The notes: generated by a model from the letters alone, not told the origin. 64,000 bases of DNA from Leptolyngbya sp. 'hensonii' (GCF_001939115.1 NZ_MQTZ01000011.1:113998-177997); one strand, 5' to 3'. Shown: positions 17,228 to 27,402, numbered from the stretch's first letter. Program-made: numbers and translations.

Positions 17228-17271
17228 CTTTAACAGTTAACAGTTAACGTCTAGCAGTTAACTGTTAAAGC
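17227..17271. terminator. Perfect 15-bp inverted repeat after HU
   Basis: GCTTTAACAGTTAAC (17227-17241) is perfectly complementary to 17257-17271, with a 15-base loop that itself repeats GTTAAC. It begins at the last base of the HU stop codon and ends 10 bases before the stop of the convergent beta-glucosidase. No T-tract, but the stem is symmetrical and could end both transcripts or protect both 3' ends. Confidence 0.6.
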
Positions 17272-17281
17272 CAAATCAATA

Positions 17282-18655
17282 TCAAACGACTCGATTTTGC
17301 AGAATACACTCTGCATACCAGTTGAAGCTTTCCTTGGGAATGCGTTCCTGAGTGGCATAGTCTGTGTAGATGACGCCAAATCGGCGATCGTGTCCCCATG
17401 ACCATTCAAAGTTGTCCATCAAACTCCACAAAAAATAACCCTCAAGGGGGTAGTTTTCGCTGACAGCCCGATGGGCTGACTTGAGGTACTGTCTCAAATA
17501 CAGAATGCGATCGGTGTCTATCACCTCACGATTTGCATTTAGTTCGTCCTGGGCTGCACAGCCGTTTTCCGTCATCAGCACCGCTAGGTCCGGTCGATTC
17601 AGGGTTTCGCTGACATGGCGAATGCTCCAGTAGATCGCCTCTGGAACAATCTGAAGCCAGGGCATGTGGAGTCGGGGATAACCAGATGGAAAGGGAAGAG
17701 CCTCGTAACCGAGCGGGTTGTCGGCAGCACGAACATAGGTGCCTGTGTAAATGTTGAGGCCGATCGCATCCAGGGGTTGGCAGATGGTTTCCAGGTCCCC
17801 GGATTGGATATCAGGAGCATCTTGGGCCAGAGCCTCCAGCAGCATTGGACTATAAGCCCCGGTCAGAGCCGGGAAAATAATCCCCCCATTACTTCCACAG
17901 GTGTGAAAAGCCTGTTTCGCCGCCGCAATGTGTGGTGCTGATTCGTTGATGGGAACGGTTACGGTCGGATTATCCACCAAGGCGACAAAGCAGGGACCCG
18001 GAGAGGCGGCCCGAATTGCCTGACAACCCAGACCATGGGCCAGGAGCGCATGGTGAGAGGTCTGCCAGATCTCTTTTCTGCTGCTAACTTGAGTTCCGGG
18101 CGCATGGGGAGCTAGGTCGTCAACCGCATAGCCCAGATGGGTGAAGCAGGAGATTTCGTTCAGGGTGAACCAGTGGGTGATGCGATCGCCCAATCGCTGT
18201 ACAAAGGCCAGCACATAATCCCCATAATCTTTGGCAATTTCCCGGCTACGCCAGGAGCCATACAGGGTCTCTAAAGCCTGGGGACTATCCCAATGAAACA
18301 GGGTGCAATATGGGGTAATTCCCTGTTCTCGCAGGCAATCCACCAGACGCTTGTAAAAGTCTACCCCTGCTTCGTTGATTGCCCCCCGACCATCCGGAAA
18401 AATGCGGGACCAGGCAATACTGAATCGGTAGGCGCTGATGCCCAGGGCTGCCATTAATTTCACATCACTGGCATAGCGATGATAATGATCGCAGGCGATC
18501 GCGCCTGAAGTGCCATCCCGAATGCGATTGGGCATCTCGCTGAAGGTATCCCAGACACTGGGTTTTCGCCCTCCTTCTGCCACTGCTCCTTCAATCTGAT
18601 AGGCGGCTGTCGCAGTGCCCCAAATAAAGCCTTCTGGAAACTGGTAGCTGGTCAT
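17282..18655 (-). CDS. Family 1 glycoside hydrolase (beta-glucosidase)
   Basis: 457 residues, normal for GH1. It begins with the GH1 signature [15 protein letters not shown], has the acid/base glutamate in TLNEISCF (about residue 167) and the nucleophile in MTENGCA (about 360), and ends with [19 protein letters not shown]. It hydrolyses beta-glucosides by a retaining mechanism; cytoplasmic, with no signal peptide. The start codon overlaps the stop of the upstream DUF167 gene by 4 bases, so the two are translationally coupled although they have no known functional link. Confidence 0.95.
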   Translation of the reverse strand: MTSYQFPEGFIWGTATAAYQIEGAVAEGGRKPSVWDTFSEMPNRIRDGTSGAIACDHYHRYASDVKLMAALGISAYRFSIAWSRIFPDGRGAINEAGVDFYKRLVDCLREQGITPYCTLFHWDSPQALETLYGSWRSREIAKDYGDYVLAFVQRLGDRITHWFTLNEISCFTHLGYAVDDLAPHAPGTQVSSRKEIWQTSHHALLAHGLGCQAIRAASPGPCFVALVDNPTVTVPINESAPHIAAAKQAFHTCGSNGGIIFPALTGAYSPMLLEALAQDAPDIQSGDLETICQPLDAIGLNIYTGTYVRAADNPLGYEALPFPSGYPRLHMPWLQIVPEAIYWSIRHVSETLNRPDLAVLMTENGCAAQDELNANREVIDTDRILYLRQYLKSAHRAVSENYPLEGYFLWSLMDNFEWSWGHDRRFGVIYTDYATQERIPKESFNWYAECILQNRVV

Positions 18656-18885
18656 GATCGGTCATCCACATCAATCTCCACTAGCTTATTCCGAGAAGAC
18701 AGGCCCGTCTGAATTCTGACCCCTGACTTTGGCACCTGAAACTTCTGAGCCAGAAGTTTGATTAGTTCTTCGTTTGCCTTGCCGTCTACTGGTGGAGATT
18801 TCAAATGAATGGTGAGACTACCATCCACTTCTTCAATGATTTTCTGTGCTTTTGAATTGGGCTTAACCTTAACCTGACGTTTCAT
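18652..18885 (-). CDS. DUF167 (YggU) family protein
   Basis: 77 residues, the normal size of this family. Diagnostic segments are [29 protein letters not shown] and [13 protein letters not shown]. The fold is known from structures of YggU-type proteins, but the cellular role is not established. First gene of a coupled pair with the beta-glucosidase. Confidence 0.9.
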   Translation of the reverse strand: MKRQVKVKPNSKAQKIIEEVDGSLTIHLKSPPVDGKANEELIKLLAQKFQVPKSGVRIQTGLSSRNKLVEIDVDDRS

Positions 18886-19018
18886 AGCAACATTGCAGAT
18901 GACGAGAGGACATGCTTTGCTAACTCTACGCCCTTGCAGCTTATGCTCGATTTGATTTCGTTTTTATTCCCCAGAACAGGTCTGAGAAAAAAGCTAATCC
19001 AGACATAAAGATTGAAAT

Positions 19019-19333
19019 CTATCCATGGATAGATTTCAACTCCGCCCAGATCTTGTACTGCTTTCCTGTGGTGGTGATCACAACTTGTTCCCCAGGAAGA
19101 GCAACTTGCCAGGCCAGCTCAAATGCATGATGTCTTTGATTGTTGTCAAACTGATGCACTAACCGGAAAAATAAGTGACGATATCTCATGCCTGACTGGA
19201 TTTGGCCATCCATCCAGAATTTAAACTGGGAAACCAGATGCTCGTTGATGAGCAATGTCTCTGTATCCTGGGCCAGCGCCTGCACAGGGGTCTGCCTTAC
19301 TGTTCTCAACTCTGAGATCGCTAATCCTGCCAT
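19019..19333 (-). CDS. Small hypothetical protein, paralogue of the 6214-6576 product
   Basis: 104 residues, soluble. It shares with the gene at 6214-6576 a core running from GMRYRHLFFRLVHQ through a HAFELAWQVA helix to TTTGKQYKIWAEL. This one has a different N-terminus (ELRTVRQTPVQALAQDTETLL). The conserved KIW/KVW strand and aromatic helix suggest a small alpha/beta fold. I do not know the family. Located alone upstream of the divergent response regulator. Confidence 0.6.
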   Translation of the reverse strand: MAGLAISELRTVRQTPVQALAQDTETLLINEHLVSQFKFWMDGQIQSGMRYRHLFFRLVHQFDNNQRHHAFELAWQVALPGEQVVITTTGKQYKIWAELKSIHG

Positions 19334-19515
19334 CTACCTGTCCTACCTGTCTTGAAGTAACGCCTACAGGAATCGCACTGTTCAGTTTTGTGTTCCCTGA
19401 TGAAAAGAATTGTAAAAATAAAAGGTGGAAAAATCGGGGAGAAACCTAGAGGCTATATCACAGGCTACTTATCCTCACAGTATTGTTCATCCATCCAAAG
19501 CCTTAACCAGACCTC

Positions 19516-22362
19516 ATGAGAATTCTTCTAGTTGAAGACGATCGCGTGATTCTAGATCTGCTCACAGCCACGCTGGCTAAGCAGAACTATATTGTGGATG
19601 TCGCTATGGATGGAGAAGTGGGTTGGGAACTGGCTGAGAGCATGACCTATGATCTGCTGCTCCTGGATGTCATGTTGCCGAAGCTGGATGGGATTAGTTT
19701 TTGCCGTCGCCTGCGGCAAAAGAAAAATGAGGTACTGGTCATGTTGCTGACAGCCCGCGACACGACCACCGACAAAATGTTGGGCCTAGATAGTGGGGCG
19801 GATGACTATGTGGTCAAGCCTTTTAATGCCCAGGAACTGGCTGCTCGAATTCGAGCCTTACTGCGTCGGCGGAGCGCAACCCCTGCTACAGTGCTGACCT
19901 GTGGACAACTTCGCCTCGATACCACGACCCGCGATGTTACCTACAATGGGAAACCTTTGCGTTTCAGCCGCAAAGAGTATTTGCTCCTGGAATTGTTGCT
20001 GCAGAACCAGCAGCAAGTTTTCAGTCGCAGTACTATTGTTGATCGGCTCTGGTCTCTGGGAGAAGAACCTCCCGATGAAGACACCATCAAGTCGCATGTT
20101 AAAAATATTCGTCGGCAACTGCGGGCTGTTGGGGCGATCGACCTGATTGAGACGCTCTATGGCCAAGGCTATCGAATTAACCCGGCCTATTTGACTGAAG
20201 TTAACCCGCCCCAGGAGGTAACCCCTGCCCAGGAACACACTGTCAATCTGGTTATCTCAGAGATCTGGGAGCGGACCAAAGGGGTTAGCTTTGAGCGGGT
20301 CAGGCTCTTGGAACAGGCTGCTCAGAGCTTGAAATCCGGTGCTTTAGAACCAACCCAGCGGCAAAAAGCAATTCAGGCCGCCCATAAACTGATTGGGTCT
20401 CTGGGCACCTTTGGGTTTGAAGCCGGTTCTGTGTTGGCTCAACAAATTGAGGCCATATTGCAGTCTGAGGCTGAACCAGAGAGTATTGTGGATCAGGTCG
20501 AGTCTCTGGTTCAAGCTCTGAGACAGGCATTAGGGACATCTGAAGGCATGCCCGATCAGAGAACTGGGATGGAAGCTCCCAGTCTGTCACCGGAGGAAAG
20601 TTTTCCCTTGCCCGTCTTCTCCCTTGCCCCCAGACCGATCACGGAGGAACTCAATGGTCAATCGGTGGGATCCCATTCTGTTGAAGCAGATCAGCCTCTG
20701 CTGCTGATCATTGATCAGGATGTTGATCTGGCGGAACAACTGGTTGCCGAAGCACTGGCCTGGAAAATCCGCACAGCGATCGCCAGTACTCTGGACACAG
20801 CTCGAGAATACCTCCTGAGGCAGCATCCCCATATCGTCTTACTGGATGTTGCCCTGACTGGAAATTTAGAAGAAGGACGGGCCTTTCTAGCCAGGCTCAC
20901 CACAGATTACCCAGAGGTACGGGTCGTTGTGTTCTCCAACCACGATGGGTCCGCCGATCGCATCAGTATGGTCAATTCTGGGGCCCAGATATTTTTGCCC
21001 AAACCCATCGCCCCGACTGAAGTGCTGCAGGCTATCACCGAGGTCTTACAGCTCTCTGAACCGTTGGATGCTAAAGTCTTGGCTGTTGATGATGACCCCC
21101 AAATTCTGGCCCTGACTCGGTCTATTCTAGAACCACAGGGGCTGCAGGTCACCTGCCTGCAAGATGCAGGCCAATTTTGGGAAATACTCAAATCCACTCA
21201 ACCCGACCTGCTGATCCTGGATGTAGATATGCTGGTGTTTAGTGGTCTGGAGTTATGCCAGTCCGTCCGACAGGACTTTCAGTGGAACTGGTTGCCTGTT
21301 CTGTTTCTCTCTGTAAAGAACGATAGTGCAACCCTACGGCAACTCTTCAATGCCGGTGCGGATGATTACATTAGTAAGCCGATCGTTCCTGATGAACTCT
21401 TAAATCGGGTCTGCAATCGCCTTAAGCGCAGTCGCTTACTCCGCAATCAGGCCCAGACAGATGCCCTGACGGGCGTTGCCAACCGTCAGCAGGCCACCCA
21501 GGCCATGAACCAGCTTCTACGTTTGGCGGCCCATTCCCAGCAACCCGTCTGCCTGACGGTCCTGGATCTGGATTATTTTAAGCAGGTAAATGACCAGTAC
21601 GGGCACATCCAGGGCGATCGGGTGTTGCGTCAGTTTGGGCAATTCTTGAAACGCAAGTTTCGCCTGGGGGATGTGGTGGCTCGCTGGGGGGGGGAAGAAT
21701 TTGTCCTGGGACTGTATGGGATGACGCGCTCCGATGGCGTTGAGCGGGTCGCTGAAGTTCTGGAAGAGTGGCGATCGATCAGGGCAGAGACTTGCAATGA
21801 GGCATCCACGACATCCGATGAATGTTTGGGATTGGCAACCTTCAGTGCTGGCATAGCCCAGTACCCGATCGATGGCATTAATCTACAACTCCTCTATCGC
21901 TCTGCTGATGCAGCCCTCTATCGAGCTAAAATTGCTGGCAGAGATCGGGTGCTGGCGGCTGACTGGCAACCCCTCACGGTCACCTACCCGCTCCAGGCAG
22001 ATGTCTTGTTTGTCCATCCTCCGGATGAGTTTTCTAGTTCTATCCAGAGGGCTCTGGAAACCAGAGGATATCACGTCCACTATCTGGAAAGCTCAAAGGA
22101 AGCCGTTGCCTTGCTTAAGAGAAGAGACCCAAAGGTGACAACGCGAGTGCTACTCCTGGCGAGTTATCTGTCTGATATGGAAGGGCTGGAGGTATTGAAA
22201 CAACTGGGAAGCAGAATCGTGCGGCGGATTCGCACAATTCTGCTTTTAGATCAGGCAGAAACTGCAGAGAAAATTAGAGACCTGGGGGCCTATGACTATT
22301 TGTTGGTCCCTTGCAGCCCCCTAATTGTGATGCGATGTTTGAGACAGGCGATGAAAGCCTAG
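19516..22362 (+). CDS. Multi-domain response regulator: REC-OmpR-Hpt-REC-REC-GGDEF-REC-like
   Basis: 948 residues. Order: REC1 (1-118, phospho-acceptor D51); OmpR-type winged helix (about 128-226, SRKEYLLLELLLQ and SHVKNIRRQLR); Hpt (about 245-345, with AHKLIGSLGTF, His290); REC2 (about 393-510, LLDVAL); REC3 (about 516-635, ILDVDML, with the KP lysine); GGDEF (about 640-820, DALTGVANRQQA and RWGGEEF, a catalytically competent form); and a final REC-like domain (about 832-945) lacking a clear acceptor aspartate (LLASYLSDMEG). It joins DNA binding, phosphorelay and c-di-GMP synthesis in one chain. No histidine kinase is adjacent, so its input must come from elsewhere. Confidence 0.92.
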   Translation: MRILLVEDDRVILDLLTATLAKQNYIVDVAMDGEVGWELAESMTYDLLLLDVMLPKLDGISFCRRLRQKKNEVLVMLLTARDTTTDKMLGLDSGADDYVVKPFNAQELAARIRALLRRRSATPATVLTCGQLRLDTTTRDVTYNGKPLRFSRKEYLLLELLLQNQQQVFSRSTIVDRLWSLGEEPPDEDTIKSHVKNIRRQLRAVGAIDLIETLYGQGYRINPAYLTEVNPPQEVTPAQEHTVNLVISEIWERTKGVSFERVRLLEQAAQSLKSGALEPTQRQKAIQAAHKLIGSLGTFGFEAGSVLAQQIEAILQSEAEPESIVDQVESLVQALRQALGTSEGMPDQRTGMEAPSLSPEESFPLPVFSLAPRPITEELNGQSVGSHSVEADQPLLLIIDQDVDLAEQLVAEALAWKIRTAIASTLDTAREYLLRQHPHIVLLDVALTGNLEEGRAFLARLTTDYPEVRVVVFSNHDGSADRISMVNSGAQIFLPKPIAPTEVLQAITEVLQLSEPLDAKVLAVDDDPQILALTRSILEPQGLQVTCLQDAGQFWEILKSTQPDLLILDVDMLVFSGLELCQSVRQDFQWNWLPVLFLSVKNDSATLRQLFNAGADDYISKPIVPDELLNRVCNRLKRSRLLRNQAQTDALTGVANRQQATQAMNQLLRLAAHSQQPVCLTVLDLDYFKQVNDQYGHIQGDRVLRQFGQFLKRKFRLGDVVARWGGEEFVLGLYGMTRSDGVERVAEVLEEWRSIRAETCNEASTTSDECLGLATFSAGIAQYPIDGINLQLLYRSADAALYRAKIAGRDRVLAADWQPLTVTYPLQADVLFVHPPDEFSSSIQRALETRGYHVHYLESSKEAVALLKRRDPKVTTRVLLLASYLSDMEGLEVLKQLGSRIVRRIRTILLLDQAETAEKIRDLGAYDYLLVPCSPLIVMRCLRQAMKA

Positions 22363-22397
22363 GAACTAGAACGGCCAACCTAAAAATTTTAAAGAAT

Positions 22398-22781
22398 TTA
22401 CCAGCCTTTTTGGGCCTGAGCCTCCACATAGGAGGCCACATCTGCGATCTGGTCATCATTGAGCCGACCTCCAAAGGCAGGCATCGCATTCCTGCCATTT
22501 TTGATCTGGTACTGGATTGCAGCTAGATGATCTTGACCGTAATTCAGCAAATACTTTTCCAGAGCAGCCTGCTTCAAAGTCTTATCAGCCATGATGACGT
22601 TGTTTCCACCCATGTGGCAGGCTGAACAATTGGCACTAAAGATTTTCGCACCTGCAACCCGATCAGGAGTCAGGACATTAGCAGACACGGATGAAGCAAA
22701 ATTAAGGGTAAGTGTGGCAACTAACAGGAAGAAACAAACAAACTTTTTAAACACAATTTCTCTCTTAACGCTCACGGGCAT
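22398..22781 (-). CDS. petJ: Cytochrome c6
   Basis: 127 residues from the ATG at 22781; a GTG at 22754 (FKKFVCFFLLV...) with AGAGA upstream is an equally good or better start and would give a more typical signal peptide. The signal ends around SVSA/N. The haem is attached at CSACH, and the distal ligand is the Met in AMPAFGG. PetJ carries electrons in the thylakoid lumen from cytochrome b6f to photosystem I, replacing plastocyanin when copper is short. It lies directly downstream of petE on the same strand, an unusual tandem of the two alternatives. Confidence 0.95.
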   Translation of the reverse strand: MPVSVKREIVFKKFVCFFLLVATLTLNFASSVSANVLTPDRVAGAKIFSANCSACHMGGNNVIMADKTLKQAALEKYLLNYGQDHLAAIQYQIKNGRNAMPAFGGRLNDDQIADVASYVEAQAQKGW

Positions 22782-22796
22782 AAACCTGAATTTTTA

Positions 22797-22832
22797 TTCC
22801 CAGATGGTTCCAAAGGCTGGGCCATCTGGGAA
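22797..22832. promoter_or_regulatory. Hairpin in the petE-petJ intergenic region
   Basis: TTCCCAGATGG (22797-22807) is complementary to CCATCTGGGAA (22822-22832), an 11-bp perfect stem with a 14-base loop. On the minus (gene) strand it follows petE and precedes the petJ start. No T-run follows it in either direction, so it is more likely a processing, attenuation or stability element than a simple terminator. Confidence 0.55.
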
Positions 22833-22875
22833 CAGGAATCTGTAATCACAGAGAGATGGTTCAGACAAAACTATT

Positions 22876-23292
22876 TTATTCCACAACAATTTTGCCAACC
22901 ATTCCAGCACCCCGGTGAGGGGCACAAAAATAGTTGTATTCGCCAGCAGGCATGTCTGCAGCAAAGGTCACTTCTGTGGTTTCGCCGGAGTTCATCATTA
23001 ATTTTGCGTGGGACAGGCTACTCAGAAACTGAGCTGCATCTGCAGGCGCTTTCTTATCGTCGAAGATGATGTTGTGGGGAGGGAGTTTATTGTTCAGCCA
23101 TTGAACCGTGTCTCCTTTCTTAATGTTGAGGATAGGGGGTTCAAAAGCCAGCATGCCGTTGTCTGCGCCCATTTTAACGGTGTAGGTTGCAGCATTTGAA
23201 GGGGCTGTCAGCATCAGAAAAGAGACGACAGCGAGCAGGCCCACTAGCAAGCTAGACCTGACGTGATGCCAGATAGAGACTAAGAGGTTCAT
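22876..23292 (-). CDS. petE: Plastocyanin precursor
   Basis: 138 residues. Residues 1-35 are a lumenal signal (hydrophobic [20 protein letters not shown]). The mature copper protein keeps all four ligands: His in [10 protein letters not shown], then Cys, His and Met in [13 protein letters not shown]. It shuttles electrons between cytochrome b6f and photosystem I. petE and petJ are normally regulated oppositely by copper (BlaI/CopY-type PetR with the PetP protease in Synechocystis); no such regulator is in the window. The 94-base spacer to petJ contains a hairpin. Confidence 0.96.
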   Translation of the reverse strand: MNLLVSIWHHVRSSLLVGLLAVVSFLMLTAPSNAATYTVKMGADNGMLAFEPPILNIKKGDTVQWLNNKLPPHNIIFDDKKAPADAAQFLSSLSHAKLMMNSGETTEVTFAADMPAGEYNYFCAPHRGAGMVGKIVVE

Positions 23293-23480
23293 AACCTTCT
23301 CCAGGATTGGACTTCCACATGAAATTATAGGACAAATCCATTTCCGTAAATTTTTATATAATGCTTTACCTGGCCAGGAATTTAAGTTGACGCTTCAACC
23401 CCAGAAATTCTGTGGTGGATGGGGTGTATCATGGATATTTTGGGCAATTACTGTTTAGAGTGGTACGAGAGGAATGCTCC

Positions 23481-24764
23481 GTGACAGATACTAATTTAGA
23501 TCTCCTGAACAAAACAGATCCGGCTATAGCTGACCTGTTACAGCGAGAGCTGCAACGCCAACGGGATCACCTGGAGCTGATTGCCAGCGAAAACTTCACT
23601 TCCGCATCTGTCCTGGCAGCTCAAGGATCTGTTCTGACCAACAAATACGCGGAGGGATTGCCTCAAAAGCGTTACTACGGTGGTTGTGAGTTCATCGACA
23701 GTGTTGAGCAACTGGCGATCGATCGGGCCAAGCAACTCTTCAATGCGGCCCATGCCAATGTTCAACCCCATTCAGGGGCTCAGGCCAATTTTGCCGTATT
23801 CCTGGCCCTGCTCGAACCCGGAGACAGTATCATGGGGATGGATCTCTCCCATGGTGGCCACCTGACCCATGGATCCCCTGTCAATGTCTCTGGCAAATGG
23901 TTTAAGGTTCACCATTACGGGGTTAGTCGCGAGACCGAGCAACTGGACTACGATCAGGTTCGAGATCTGGCTTTAGAGCATCGGCCCAGGCTGATCATCT
24001 GCGGCTACTCCGCCTATTCCCGCATCATTGATTTTGAAAAATTTCGGGCGATCGCCGATGAGGTTGGGGCTTTCCTGCTAGCCGATATTGCTCACATTGC
24101 CGGTTTAGTGGCAACTGGGCATCACCCTAGCCCAATTCCCTTTTGTGATGTGGTCACCACAACCACCCACAAGACCCTGCGCGGCCCCAGAGGAGGCTTG
24201 ATCCTGACCCGTGATCCGGAATTGGGCAAGAAACTGGACAAAGCTGTTTTCCCTGGCACTCAGGGGGGGCCACTGGAGCATGTGATCGCAGGCAAGGCGG
24301 TTGCTTTTGGAGAGGCGCTGAAACCAGAGTTCAAGACCTATTCCGGGCAGGTGATTGCCAATGCCCGATCGATGGCCACTCAACTGCAACAACGGGGGTT
24401 CAAGCTGGTTTCTGATGGCACTGATAACCATCTCATCCTGGTTGATCTGCGTTGTATTGGCATGACGGGTAAGGTAGCTGATCAACTAGTGAGCCAGGTT
24501 AACATCACGGCCAATAAGAACACGGTTCCTTTTGATCCAGAATCTCCTTTTGTCACCAGTGGCTTACGTCTGGGTTCTCCAGCCATGACCACGCGGGGTA
24601 TGGGAGAAGCGGAGTTTACTGAGATTGGGGATATCATTGCAGATCGCTTGTTACATCCTGCAGATGATGCGATCGTTCAATCGTGTCAGCAACGGGTTGC
24701 AGCCCTGTGTTCCCAGTTCCCACTCTATCCCCATCTGGGATCCCTAGCACCGGCTCTGGTTTAA
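23481..24764 (+). CDS. glyA: Serine hydroxymethyltransferase
   Basis: 427 residues from the GTG at 23481, preceded by GAGAGGAAT; an upstream extension to 23412 does not match the family. The PLP lysine lies in [14 protein letters not shown]. Other family blocks are [25 protein letters not shown] and [18 protein letters not shown]. It interconverts serine and glycine with tetrahydrofolate and supplies one-carbon units; in cyanobacteria it also links to photorespiratory glycine. Cytoplasmic, single gene. Confidence 0.97.
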   Translation: MTDTNLDLLNKTDPAIADLLQRELQRQRDHLELIASENFTSASVLAAQGSVLTNKYAEGLPQKRYYGGCEFIDSVEQLAIDRAKQLFNAAHANVQPHSGAQANFAVFLALLEPGDSIMGMDLSHGGHLTHGSPVNVSGKWFKVHHYGVSRETEQLDYDQVRDLALEHRPRLIICGYSAYSRIIDFEKFRAIADEVGAFLLADIAHIAGLVATGHHPSPIPFCDVVTTTTHKTLRGPRGGLILTRDPELGKKLDKAVFPGTQGGPLEHVIAGKAVAFGEALKPEFKTYSGQVIANARSMATQLQQRGFKLVSDGTDNHLILVDLRCIGMTGKVADQLVSQVNITANKNTVPFDPESPFVTSGLRLGSPAMTTRGMGEAEFTEIGDIIADRLLHPADDAIVQSCQQRVAALCSQFPLYPHLGSLAPALV

Positions 24765-24827
24765 TTCACAAGAATTTGTTTAGATTTGTGTGGCATTCGT
24801 CAGAAACTTGTAGTAGACTCTGCCTGA

Positions 24828-25931
24828 ATGTATTTTTTGGCTTCTACTGGGTTTCAGATGCAGATGCCTCATCAGTTTTATCCCTATCATCTGGCTGCTT
24901 TTGTCATAGCAGCCCTGGTTGTTCTCGCAACCACACCTGCCATTGAGCGACTTGGCCACAAGGTCGGCTGCGTCGATCTTCCAGGGGAAAGAAAGGTGCA
25001 TAAGCGCCCGATGGTTCGCATGGGAGGGGTGGCCATCTTTGCCGGAACCCTGGTTGCCTTACTCCTAGTCTGGTGGACTGGTGGCTTCGGTATTTTGCCT
25101 GCAGACAAGTCGGATGAGGTTTGGGGTGTCACAGTTTGTGGGCTCGCCTTCTTCTTAATTGGGTTGGCTGATGATCTGTTCAGCCTCTCCGCTTTTTTCC
25201 GTCTCTTCATGCAAATTATCGTGGCCTGCGTCGCTTGGCAAATGGGGGTACAGATTGAGTTCCTCACCATTCCGGCTGTGGGTCTAGTGCCCCTACCCGA
25301 CCCAGTCAGTCTCCCAATTACCGTCCTCTGGTTGGTCGGTATTGCTAATGCCATCAACATGATTGACGGCCTGGATGGTCTAGCGGCTGGTGTTTCTGGG
25401 ATTGCTGCGGTGGTGATGATGATCACCAGTTTATTCATGCATCAACCCGCAGCTGCCCTCATTGCAGCCTGTCTGGCCGGGGCCTCGATCGGGTTTCTCC
25501 GCTATAACTTCAATCCAGCTCAAATCTTCATGGGAGATGGAGGAGCCTATTTCATGGGCTTTACCCTGGCTGGAATTGGGATTATCGGTCTAGTAAAAAG
25601 CGTTACCACTGCTGCGGTGCTTTTGCCTTACCTGATTCTGGCAGTGCCGATTCTGGATATCTCTGCCGTCGTGCTTGATCGACTGCGCCGGGGGAAATCT
25701 CCTTTCACCGCTGATAAACGTCATCTGCATCATCGGCTGCTGCAGGCTGGTCTTTCTCAGCGATTAATTGTTCTGTTTATTTATTCTTTGGCTTTGTGGG
25801 TGGGTAGTCTGGCCCTGATGTTCTCCGGTGTTCCCCAAGGCGTGGTTTACCTGGTAGGTGCGACCCTGTTCCTGACCTACACGACCTGGCAGGTGAAAAA
25901 GCATGCCCGCCCTCGCACCAGTGGTGAGTAG
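24828..25931 (+). CDS. MraY/WecA-family polyprenyl-phosphate N-acetylhexosamine-1-phosphate transferase
   Basis: 367 residues; ATG codons at 24858 and 24864 are alternative starts. About ten membrane helices. Family signatures are GGVAIF (residue about 70), the metal-binding ANAINMIDGLDGLAAG, and FMGDGGAYFMGF, with DKRHLHHRLLQAGLS in the cytoplasmic loop, typical of the WecA/TagO branch rather than MraY. It probably loads GlcNAc-1-phosphate or a related sugar onto undecaprenyl phosphate to start cell-surface polysaccharide synthesis. cinA begins 11 bases after its stop, so both may be in one transcript. Confidence 0.9.
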   Translation: MYFLASTGFQMQMPHQFYPYHLAAFVIAALVVLATTPAIERLGHKVGCVDLPGERKVHKRPMVRMGGVAIFAGTLVALLLVWWTGGFGILPADKSDEVWGVTVCGLAFFLIGLADDLFSLSAFFRLFMQIIVACVAWQMGVQIEFLTIPAVGLVPLPDPVSLPITVLWLVGIANAINMIDGLDGLAAGVSGIAAVVMMITSLFMHQPAAALIAACLAGASIGFLRYNFNPAQIFMGDGGAYFMGFTLAGIGIIGLVKSVTTAAVLLPYLILAVPILDISAVVLDRLRRGKSPFTADKRHLHHRLLQAGLSQRLIVLFIYSLALWVGSLALMFSGVPQGVVYLVGATLFLTYTTWQVKKHARPRTSGE

Positions 25932-25942
25932 GATATTAGAAT

Positions 25943-27199
25943 ATGGCAGAACCCGGAGCAGAGATCCTTTGTGTGGGTACGGAATTGCTACTGGGAGACA
26001 TTCAAAATACGAATGCCCGGTTTCTAGCTCAGCAGTTGGCTCAGTTGGGAATTCCCCACTACTTTCAAACGGTTGTCGGAGATAACCGGGAGCGACTGAA
26101 ACAGGCGATCGCGATCGCAGCGGAGCGCTCATCCCTGCTTCTCTTCACAGGAGGGCTTGGCCCCACACCAGATGACCTGACCACAGAAACCATTGCCGAA
26201 TCCTTTGGCGTTCCTTTAGTGGAGCGACCCGAAGTGGTGGATGATATTGCAGCAAAGTTTGCCCTGCGGGGGCGACAGATGTCTCCCAGCAATCGTAAAC
26301 AGGCTCTCCTACCACTGGGGGCTGATATCCTCCCCAATCCCTCTGGCACAGCACCAGGCATTATCTGGCAGCCCCAACCTGGCCTTATCCTGCTAACCTT
26401 TCCAGGTGTACCTTCAGAAATGCAGTTGATGTGGCAGGAAACGGCCATCCCCTTTTTACAACGTCAGGGATGGGGACGGGAAATTATTTACAGCCGTACT
26501 CTGCGTTTCTGGGGAATTGCCGAATCCACGCTGGCTGAAAAGGTAGCGTCCTTCTTAGATCAGCATAATCCTACCGTCGCGCCTTATGCTAACCACGGAG
26601 AGGTCAAATTGCGGATTTCGGCACGGGCGGCCTCAGAAGTAGCAGCCCGTGCCCTGATCGAACCTGTGGAGCAACAGCTTCGCCAGATTGCTGGGTTAGA
26701 TTGTTATGGTGCTGATGAGGATTCCCTGGCTTCAGTTGTGGGAGGATTGCTCCGGAGCAGCCAGACCACGCTTGGAGTGGCGGAGTCTTGTACTGGTGGT
26801 GGGCTGGGAGAACTCCTGACAGCCATACCGGGTAGTTCTGCTTATTTTCTGGGTGGAGTAATTGCCTATGACAACCAGGTTAAGGTGCGCTTACTGAATG
26901 TTGCAGCGGATCTATTGGCTCAACAGGGTGCCGTCAGTGGCATTGTGGCTGAACAGATGGCCCAGGGAATTCGATCTCAACTGGGTACAACCTGGGGTCT
27001 GAGCATTACCGGCATCGCGGGGCCTGATGGAGGTTCTGATGTTAAACCAGTTGGCCTGGTCTATGTGGGCCTGGCTGGCCCCTATGGCGTTGAGAGCTTT
27101 GAGCATCGTTTCGGCCTGGGCCGCAGTCGGGAATGGATTCGGCGAGCCAGTGCCTGCAGTGCTCTGGATCATTTGCGGCGGAAGTTATTATTCGCTTAG
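25943..27199 (+). CDS. cinA: CinA (competence/damage-inducible protein)
   Basis: 418 residues, full-length two-domain CinA. The N-terminal molybdopterin-binding-like domain shows EILCVGTELLLGDIQNTNA and FTGGLGPTPDDLTTE. The C-terminal domain, related to PncC nicotinamide-nucleotide amidases, has GVAESCTGGGLGELLTAIPGSS and TGIAGPDGGSDVKPVGLVY. Characterised CinA proteins hydrolyse NMN or ADP-ribose in pyridine nucleotide recycling. The last four bases overlap the end of the convergent gene at 27196. Confidence 0.95.
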   Translation: MAEPGAEILCVGTELLLGDIQNTNARFLAQQLAQLGIPHYFQTVVGDNRERLKQAIAIAAERSSLLLFTGGLGPTPDDLTTETIAESFGVPLVERPEVVDDIAAKFALRGRQMSPSNRKQALLPLGADILPNPSGTAPGIIWQPQPGLILLTFPGVPSEMQLMWQETAIPFLQRQGWGREIIYSRTLRFWGIAESTLAEKVASFLDQHNPTVAPYANHGEVKLRISARAASEVAARALIEPVEQQLRQIAGLDCYGADEDSLASVVGGLLRSSQTTLGVAESCTGGGLGELLTAIPGSSAYFLGGVIAYDNQVKVRLLNVAADLLAQQGAVSGIVAEQMAQGIRSQLGTTWGLSITGIAGPDGGSDVKPVGLVYVGLAGPYGVESFEHRFGLGRSREWIRRASACSALDHLRRKLLFA

Positions 27200-27402
27200 C
27201 GACGGAATGTGTCTTCCCAGCCTTCGTTGTAGGCAGGAGCGACCTTAGCGATCAGAATTTTCTGTAGTCTGGATTCCAGCTCAACCTGGGCGACAAATCG
27301 GTTAAATTCTTGGGCGACGTTCTTACGTTGCTCTAGGGTTAAGCGATCGTACCAGAGCCAGAATAGGTCTCTAGAGCTGATAGTGTCGGGAACCGTAGGC
27401 AT
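27196..27402 (-). CDS. Small hypothetical protein
   Basis: 68 residues from the ATG at 27402, chosen because GGAG lies six bases upstream (GGAGAAAGATATG). The product is rich in aromatic and charged residues (SRDLFWLWYDRLTLEQRKNVAQEFNRF) and predicted helical; no motif is recognised. Its 3' end overlaps the 3' end of cinA by four bases on the opposite strand. Probably a conserved cyanobacterial protein of unknown function. Confidence 0.65.
   Translation of the reverse strand: MPTVPDTISSRDLFWLWYDRLTLEQRKNVAQEFNRFVAQVELESRLQKILIAKVAPAYNEGWEDTFRR

Noticed and set aside
22797-22832. Calling the petE-petJ hairpin a rho-independent terminator
   Set aside because: Neither strand has a T-tract after the stem.
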